This document shows, in pieces, positions 1 through 4,256 of a stretch of DNA of 6,904 bases (the stretch's first letter is position 1; each line of letters opens with the position of its first letter). Location: NCBI GenBank assembly GCA_020350865.1, contig CP070726.1:466294-473197 (forward strand). Reading direction: 5' to 3'. The notes under the pieces are model-generated. The model saw only the letters and a program-made list of their open reading frames with translations. It made no database searches and had not been told where the DNA came from. The stretch comes from Thermoplasmata archaeon (GTDB taxonomy: Archaea > Thermoplasmatota > Thermoplasmata > GCA-020350865). A program made the position numbers and the translations under genes.

Positions 1-1
1 C

Positions 2-1426
2 ATGGTGGAAAACTTACCCTTGTCTCCACCAGACCGCTATATCCAGTACCGCGCGAATCTCAGCGCACCGGATGCCTATCGTACACCACTGCTCTGCTAT
101 GTAACCATTACATGCGACACCCCCCATCTTGTTGTCAATGAGGTTTATCATCTTGGCCCTGACTTACCTGGAGGGAATGACTGGGTGGAATTGTTCAATG
201 GCTACCGGGCAGTACTGGACTTCCTTGATGTTGTATCCCTCTCCAACAAATCCGGGATTATTTGGAGTCAAAACACCATCCTGACACCTATCCTGCCCAA
301 TTCTTATACGATAATCGAGGGTCTTACGCTTTCGTAAGAGGATTACCTCTGTTTAAGGGACGGCAGCGGCAGCATCATGGATTTCGTTGCCTGGGGCATA
401 TCACCAAACGGAATCGATTACACGAACGCAAGTGAGCTTGGAGAATGGATATCCGGTGAGAACGTTCAACCATCCACAGAACCTGGAATGACCCTTGGCA
501 GGGACAAAGACGGGACCGATACCGATACGGTAGCTGACTGGGAGAATTCCGGGGGAATACACAGTTTGGGCCCGACAAAGAATGCAAGGAATGCAGAGAC
601 CGAACCTCCGGTCATAGTTGATGTGAGTGATGTTCCAAGCCCGCAGGACTACCTCGCTGAGGTGAACATCTACGCTAACATCACCGAAAATCTGGGATTC
701 ACCGATGTCAGATTGAACTACTCCTTCGACGGTGTAATTTGGTACCAGATCACAATGGATTTTGTGGCTGGGAATGCAACCAATGCCACCTATATGGGAA
801 TTATCCCACCCGCTGATATCGAGACAACGGTACAATACGCTGTCTATGTTGCAGACAATGCCACCAACGAGGCCGTATCCTCAGTAATGATATACACCAC
901 TGAAATCCTCCATGAAGTTTTCCTGTATTATGGATGGAACCTTATCTCGCTTTCATTCATTCAATCGGATACGGACCTGGACTCCGTATTACTTCCCATA
1001 TCAGGGTTTTACGATGCCGTGCGGTGGTATAACGCAACAGATTCAAATGATCACTGGAAGCACAATCACACAGCAAAACCATCTCATCTGAACGATTTGG
1101 AGGATATAGATCACACAATGGGCTTCTGGATACAAGTAACAGAGCCGGGGGGAGTATTATTTGAATATCCAGGCACCAAACCCAACGTATCCCAGCAAAT
1201 CACCCTTCATCCCGGCTGGAACCAGGTGGGCTACCCCTCCCCGAGGGGCTTTAACCGAACGGCCTGATTGAACAATACAGAATTTGGCACCCCCATCAAC
1301 ATCATACAGTGGTATGATGCATCCTCGCACACCTGGCATAGCTTGGGTGAGGACGAATATTTCGAGAGGGGGCGGGGGTACTGGATTCATTCAAAGGTGG
1401 AAATTACTTGGAATGTCCCTGTGTGA
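2..1426 (+). pseudogene. Secreted surface protein with lamin-tail, Ig-like and GWN modules; 5' partial, two nonsense codons
   Basis: One reading frame runs from the window edge to TGA 1424-1426 and is broken by TAA 335-337 and TGA 1265-1267, with homologous-looking sequence continuing in frame after both. The first ~40 residues (RYIQYRANLSAPD, YVTITCD) look like the end of an upstream beta-sandwich domain, so the ATG at 2 is probably internal and the true start lies outside. About 122-590 is a lamin-tail domain (VVNEVYH, DWVELFN; after the first stop EDYLCLRDGSGSIMDFVAWG). About 600-905 is an Ig/FN3-like domain (SFDGVIWYQI, VQYAVYVADNA). From 932 a duplicated module with GWN starts and GFWI/GYWI ends closes the protein at WNVPV. 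Many N-x-S/T sequons suggest a glycosylated extracellular protein. The second stop falls in NRTA*LNNTEFG; from memory, relatives carry Gly there, which fits a GGA to TGA change. A sequencing error is the main alternative to real decay. The substrate is unknown. Confidence 0.75.
932..1423 (+). repeat. Duplicated GWN module at the C-terminus of the surface protein
   Basis: Two copies of a similar unit lie in the same reading frame. Copy A starts at GWNLISLSF (932) and reaches GFWI at 1121-1132. Copy B starts at GWNQVGYPS (1214) and reaches GYWI at 1376-1387. Shared steps are an aromatic-rich strand (DAVRWYNA in A, NIIQWYDA in B), then a Trp/His stretch (HWKHN in A, TWHSL in B), then the GFWI/GYWI strand. 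The GWN-to-G[FY]WI distance is 63 residues in A and 54 in B. The second in-frame stop lies within copy B. The function is unknown; a cell-surface attachment role is only a guess from its terminal position. Confidence 0.6.
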
Positions 1427-1464
1427 TGACTACTTGGAACAGGGCAAACGTCAATAATCGCTAC

Positions 1465-1476
1465 GTTTTTATCTTA
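1465..1476 (+). promoter_or_regulatory. Putative TATA box of the Lrp-type gene (leaderless)
   Basis: GTTTTTATCTTA lies about 21-32 bases before the ATG at 1497, so the predicted transcription start falls at or within a few bases of the start codon. No Shine-Dalgarno-like sequence lies between it and the ATG. Both facts fit a leaderless transcript, which is common in archaea. The T run here may also help end transcription from the upstream pseudogene. Confidence 0.5.
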
Positions 1477-1496
1477 ACATCCCCTTTTAGAATCCG

Positions 1497-1958
1497 ATGA
1501 AGATTCATTTGGATGTCATAGACAGGAAGATTCTTGCATATCTCCAGGAGGACGCCCGTATCACCCTGACCGAGATGGCAAAGAGGCTCTACATTTCAAG
1601 AAACGCTGTCAGGTACCGTATCGAGCTCATGGAAAAGGAGGGGCTCATCGAGGGATATACCACTGTTTTGAACCCCATGCAGTCCGACAACCCCGTGCTT
1701 GTCTTCATCCTGTTCGATGTAAAACCATCCAATATAGTGAAGTGCATCAAGATCCTGAAGAGGTTCGATGAGGTGTACGAGATCTTCAGGCTCTCTTCCG
1801 GCACAGCCATCTTGGTCAAGGCATTCTTCAAAAATGCGCATCACAAGAGGGATTTCATCATGGATAACATAGAAGAAATGCCTGTGGAGAACTTCACTGT
1901 TCACACGGTGGCCCAGATCGGTGAGAGAAAAGGCATTCCCGTACAGTACCTCGAGTGA
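1497..1958 (+). CDS. Lrp/AsnC-family transcription regulator
   Basis: This 153-residue protein has the usual length and order of the family. An N-terminal AsnC-type winged helix-turn-helix (residues ~4-60: LDVIDRKILAYLQEDARI, then the recognition region ISRNAVRYRIELMEKEGLIEG) is followed by a ligand/oligomerisation RAM domain (~65-145). Family members form dimers or octamers, bind AT-rich dyads and often respond to amino acids. Here the RAM segment reads SSGTAILVKAFF (residues 100-111). The acidic position of the more usual G-x-x-D pattern is replaced, so the effector may differ or be absent. ATG 1497 is chosen because it begins just before the conserved LDxxDRKIL and fits the TATA box at 1465. 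A T7 run follows the stop. The next gene downstream, a channel, has a dyad over its TATA box that this protein could bind; autoregulation is also common in the family. The target is not shown by the sequence. Confidence 0.93.
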   Translation: MKIHLDVIDRKILAYLQEDARITLTEMAKRLYISRNAVRYRIELMEKEGLIEGYTTVLNPMQSDNPVLVFILFDVKPSNIVKCIKILKRFDEVYEIFRLSSGTAILVKAFFKNAHHKRDFIMDNIEEMPVENFTVHTVAQIGERKGIPVQYLE

Positions 1959-1960
1959 CA

Positions 1961-1974
1961 AAGGCTCTTTTTTT
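1961..1974 (+). terminator. T-tract terminator after the Lrp-type gene
   Basis: A run of seven T (1968-1974) begins nine bases after the TGA at 1956-1958. Archaeal RNA polymerase can stop at such U-tracts without a strong hairpin. I see no stable hairpin directly before it. Confidence 0.45.
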
Positions 1975-1980
1975 CACATC

Positions 1981-1991
1981 CACCGTCGGTG
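1981..1991. promoter_or_regulatory. Perfect 11-base palindrome, possible protein-binding site
   Basis: CACCGTCGGTG is a perfect inverted repeat of five bases around one central T. It lies between the T-tract of the regulator gene and the TATA box of the channel gene, about 24 bases upstream of that TATA box. It could be a small operator or activator site, or chance. Confidence 0.25.
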
Positions 1992-2009
1992 AATTTGACG
2001 AAACGGAAC

Positions 2010-2027
2010 AATCCCTTATAAAGGATT
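2010..2027 (+). promoter_or_regulatory. TATA box of the channel gene within an 18-base dyad (candidate operator)
   Basis: The sequence is AATCCcTTATAAaGGATT. Eight of nine base pairs across the centre at 2018.5 are complementary, and only c2015/a2022 fails. The middle, CTTATAAA (2015-2022), is a good archaeal TATA box, so a protein on the dyad would compete with TBP. The predicted start is near 2043, giving a leader of about 48 bases with a Shine-Dalgarno site. A weaker TATA-like element, CTTTATAG at 2049-2056, is an alternative promoter. Confidence 0.5.
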
Positions 2028-2078
2028 TGCCGTTGTGTCAAGAAAGACCTTTATAGTCATGGTAAATGGGAAGCCCAC

Positions 2079-2085
2079 GGAGGGT
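2079..2085 (+). promoter_or_regulatory. Ribosome binding site of the channel gene
   Basis: GGAGGGT lies five to six bases before the ATG at 2091 and decides the start. The ATG at 2086 is only one base after this site and reads ATG-AAA-TGA, so it cannot be the gene start. The strong site contrasts with the leaderless regulator gene next door. Confidence 0.7.
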
Positions 2086-2090
2086 ATGAA

Positions 2091-3818
2091 ATGAGGCGAA
2101 AAATATTCTCGATAGTGTCTATTGTGTTTTTGACCGCACTTATTATGGTCCCGGCAACTGCAACTGCCTTTGAAACCCAGCCTGAAGATAATGAGACCGG
2201 TTTTCCCATCGACGGAAAAATTATCATAGATTTCGATGAGCCCATGGATGTCGGAACCGTTGACGCAGATATCTCCCCTGACCCCGTTTATCCTGTCAAG
2301 AAGGACTGGTCAAACAACGATAGAACCCTAACTTTGACACCTACAGTGAGTCTCCTTGAAGGGAAAACTTACACCGTATATGTAACCGGCCAAAATGTCT
2401 CAGGGGGATCTATCTCTGGAAACTTTTCCTTCAAAACTGAAACCCCTCCAACATTTCTTGAGACAATTGAAGATCTTTTCAAGGGTTTCTGGGAGGATTT
2501 CAAGGAACTTGCACTGGGTGTTATAATATTCATTGTAATAGTAGTCCTTGGATACATCATCTCCAAGATCGGTGCCAAGGTATTCACAAAGGCCGTGGAC
2601 CGAATCGGCCTAAACAAGGTGGCGGGCAAGACAGGATTCCAGGATTCACTTCAGAGCTTGGGATTTGACAATTTTGCAAAATTCCTCGGAATCTTCTTTT
2701 TCTGGTTCGTGTTCCTGATAATAATCAATATCGCTTTGGCCCAGGCGGGAATCGAGCAGCTGGACTCTGTGCTCGCGCCCATCATCCTGTTCATCCCCAG
2801 GATACTCATTGCCATCCTGGTTGTTGTGGTGGGATTTTATGTTGCCGATATCGTTGTGAACCGAACCAAGAGCTTTCTCATGGAGAAGAGCCCGTTTAGA
2901 AGTGATATCAAAAAGTTCGACGAGAAGACAAAGAAATCGGGATTCTCCATATTCGATTTTGTATTCTTGTTCCTTAAGATGTTCATTATTCTGATTTTCA
3001 TACAGCTGGCCCTCTCCATTTTGGCAATCAGCATATTCTCGGACTTCATCAATCCCATACTCATAATCATGCCGCTGGTGCTGATTGCTATGGCGATCAT
3101 CGTCATAGGTTTGATCTTGTCAGAGTACGTGGTTAAATTCGTGATGAAGCTCTTAGATGAATTCGAGTTTGAGAAATTCATTGCCCCTGTAGAGGATGTT
3201 GTCAATAAAAAGGGGATTATCAGAAAAATCATCGCAGCCATACTCCAGATATTCGTCGTTTTAGTCTTTATCCAGATATCACTGGCCGTTCTGAACTCCA
3301 CCGGTGCGTTCAATGTCCTCGCGGAACTGATAAACGAAGTCATTCTGTGGCTTCCGAACCTCCTGGTGGCCCTGCTCATCGTCATTGCCGGTTTCTGGCT
3401 GGCAACCTGGGTGGAGCAGAAAATTGTGGAGTACAGCAAGGATGTGGACCTGCCCTTCCCCAAGGCCCTTTCCAAGGCGGCCCAGTTCCTGATCATGTAC
3501 CTCGCAATTGTCATCGCATTGGCCCAGGTGGGCATACAGGTGGCGATCCTCTACATAATCTTTGCCATCGTGACTGCTGCTGTCTTTATCGGCCTCGGGG
3601 TTGGATTCGCATACGGCTCCAAGGACGTCTTCCACAACCTGGTCAGTTATCTCCAATCCGATAAGACCCTGAAGGTGGGTCAGAGGATAAAAGTGGAAGA
3701 TTACGAGGGCACCATCGAAGAAATAGGAAGGTACCACATGGTGCTGGGAACAGCCACAGGCAGGATACGCATCCCCCACTCGAAACTGGCCAAGGCGGTT
3801 ATTGTGGAGATGGGATAA
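2091..3818 (+). CDS. MscS-like mechanosensitive channel protein with extracellular Big_5 domain
   Basis: This 575-residue membrane protein starts with a signal peptide (1-26, ending ATATA). Residues ~27-117 form a Big_5/SbsA-type Ig-like domain (IIIDFDEPMDVGTV, RTLTLTPTVSLLEGKTYTVYV, then a closing FSFKTE strand). Nine hydrophobic segments follow at about 139-161, 194-218, 227-253, 287-315, 320-347, 378-401, 413-438, 463-482 and 484-506. They form three paired units like the conserved TM_helix repeat, plus a last pair resembling the MscS pore region (FIGLGVGFAYGSKDVFHNL, 499-515). Residues ~523-570 match the MscS beta domain (LKVGQRIKVEDYEGTIEEIG, IPHSKL). The protein ends there, so the C-terminal alpha/beta domain of MscS is missing. 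An external N-terminus and nine segments put the beta domain in the cytoplasm, as expected. The likely role is an ion or osmolyte channel opening under membrane tension. The Ig domain could sense or anchor to the cell envelope (inference). The gene has its own promoter and terminator. Confidence 0.88.
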   Translation: MRRKIFSIVSIVFLTALIMVPATATAFETQPEDNETGFPIDGKIIIDFDEPMDVGTVDADISPDPVYPVKKDWSNNDRTLTLTPTVSLLEGKTYTVYVTGQNVSGGSISGNFSFKTETPPTFLETIEDLFKGFWEDFKELALGVIIFIVIVVLGYIISKIGAKVFTKAVDRIGLNKVAGKTGFQDSLQSLGFDNFAKFLGIFFFWFVFLIIINIALAQAGIEQLDSVLAPIILFIPRILIAILVVVVGFYVADIVVNRTKSFLMEKSPFRSDIKKFDEKTKKSGFSIFDFVFLFLKMFIILIFIQLALSILAISIFSDFINPILIIMPLVLIAMAIIVIGLILSEYVVKFVMKLLDEFEFEKFIAPVEDVVNKKGIIRKIIAAILQIFVVLVFIQISLAVLNSTGAFNVLAELINEVILWLPNLLVALLIVIAGFWLATWVEQKIVEYSKDVDLPFPKALSKAAQFLIMYLAIVIALAQVGIQVAILYIIFAIVTAAVFIGLGVGFAYGSKDVFHNLVSYLQSDKTLKVGQRIKVEDYEGTIEEIGRYHMVLGTATGRIRIPHSKLAKAVIVEMG

Positions 3819-3839
3819 CCGCCGCCCCCTTTCTTTTTT
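3794..3839 (+). terminator. Hairpin plus T-tract terminator of the channel gene
   Basis: GGCGGTTA (3794-3801) and TAACCGCC (3816-3823) form a perfect 8-base-pair stem with a 14-base loop. A pyrimidine run TTTCTTTTTT (3830-3839) follows six bases later. The 3' arm begins with the TAA stop codon itself, so the hairpin covers the end of the gene. It resembles an intrinsic terminator. Confidence 0.55.
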
Positions 3840-3941
3840 CACTCAATTCAAGGTTCATCAGGATCATATCCGTTGCCAGAAATGGCCTGTCTTCCACTGG
3901 GCATACCGTCTCGAAATATGGAAATCGGACAGGCCCATAAT

Positions 3942-3957
3942 CGAAAGGTATAAAAGC
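3942..3957 (+). promoter_or_regulatory. Strong BRE/TATA-type archaeal promoter without an obvious gene
   Basis: CGAAAGGTATAAAAGC has a purine-rich BRE-like start and a clear TATA box. It is the most canonical archaeal promoter in the window and predicts a start near 3977. No protein gene begins soon after; the next supported start is 280 bases away. AAGG (3945-3948) and CCTT (3957-3960) flank the TATA symmetrically. It may drive a small RNA or give the next gene a long leader. Confidence 0.5.
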
Positions 3958-3976
3958 CTTGAAATCTCTACCTCAC

Positions 3977-4070
3977 CTCGTCCCCGATCCCAACCCTTCC
4001 TCGCATAATCGCGGCTATCTGACCCGATAATTTTATGCAAAAAGGGATTGGGGGCACACTTCCTTTTCTT
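3977..4070 (+). ncRNA. Candidate small structured RNA (unassigned)
   Basis: The segment begins about 25 bases after the TATA box at 3949-3955 and ends in the pyrimidine run TTCCTTTTCTT (4060-4070). It can fold into a long stem-loop. The lower stem pairs 3989-3998 with 4042-4052, ten Watson-Crick pairs with A4047 bulged. A middle stem pairs GCATAA 4003-4008 with TTATGC 4033-4038. A short upper stem pairs 4009-4011 with 4025-4027. An ACA at 4056-4058 lies just after the lower stem, recalling H/ACA guides, but the internal loop is too small for a guide pocket and I see no K-turn. No C/D box pair was found. It could instead be a structured leader of the next gene. The start and end are estimates. 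Confidence 0.3.
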
Positions 4071-4154
4071 TGAGTTTCTGAATCGTTCTGCTATTCCGTT
4101 GATTTGGCTTAGGCTTTTTATCCCCACTCATTTGCGCCTCAAAATTGCAATAGG

Positions 4155-4164
4155 ATTATATACT
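4155..4164 (+). promoter_or_regulatory. Possible TATA box of the FG-GAP protein gene
   Basis: ATTATATACT sits in an AT-rich stretch about 95 bases before the GTG start and would give a start near 4185. Other A/T words closer to the gene (GTTATTTATTA 4191-4201, AAATATA 4203-4209) are equally possible, so the actual promoter is not settled. Confidence 0.25.
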
Positions 4165-4206
4165 ATCCTAACAATAACTTTATTTGATACGTTATTTATT
4201 ACAAAT

Positions 4207-4228
4207 ATACCGCATACGCCCGGTATGC
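4207..4228 (+). promoter_or_regulatory. Overlapping inverted repeats before the FG-GAP gene
   Basis: Two alternative perfect six-base dyads share this spot. GCATAC (4212-4217) pairs with GTATGC (4223-4228), and ATACCG (4207-4212) pairs with CGGTAT (4221-4226). They end about 28 bases before the GTG start and 18 bases before its ribosome site. This could be an operator at the transcription start or a switchable leader hairpin. Confidence 0.3.
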
Positions 4229-4246
4229 AATGGAGGGAATTTGAAC

Positions 4247-4252
4247 GAGGAG
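4247..4252 (+). promoter_or_regulatory. Ribosome binding site supporting the GTG start
   Basis: GAGGAG lies four bases before GTG 4257. It supports this start over the in-frame ATG at 4290, which has no such site and would remove the charged front of the signal peptide. Confidence 0.6.
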
Positions 4253-4256
4253 TAGG

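Larger units (their letters stand above)
3819..4256. other. 438-base intergenic region without a supported protein gene
   Basis: From left to right it holds the tail of the channel terminator, a strong orphan TATA/BRE promoter (3942-3957), a foldable GC-richer stretch (3988-4053), a pyrimidine run (4060-4070), an AT-rich stretch (about 4131-4210) with several TATA-like words, and a dyad at 4207-4228. The short open frames on both strands here lack ribosome sites and recognisable motifs, so I do not call them genes. Confidence 0.7.

Noticed and set aside
401..835. 144-codon open frame on the minus strand
   Set aside because: It is opposite the lamin-tail and Ig-like coding sequence, has no ribosome site or motif, and is explained by the + strand frame.
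1234..1248. Small hairpin CCCCT/AGGGG
   Set aside because: Only five pairs, inside coding sequence for PSPRG and not followed by a T run; probably a by-product of Pro/Arg/Gly codons.
335..1267. Recoding of TAA or TGA to explain the interrupted surface protein
   Set aside because: The regulator gene ends at TGA and the channel gene at TAA in normal family-length positions, so both are ordinary stops here. No Sec element is seen and TAG is not involved. UGA=Gly codes are known in some bacteria but would not explain the TAA.
2837..3535. 232-codon open frame on the minus strand
   Set aside because: It lies wholly inside the channel gene on the opposite strand. Its translation has no recognisable motif, and the + strand frame has clear domains, so it is a shadow.
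3988..4058. H/ACA guide RNA
   Set aside because: There is an ACA after a stem, but the internal loop is only three to four bases per side and no K-turn is visible, so I left the RNA unassigned.
3864..4127. 87-codon minus-strand frame in the intergenic region
   Set aside because: GTG start without a ribosome site, no family resemblance, and it overlaps the promoter and the foldable segment. Codon use gives no support.
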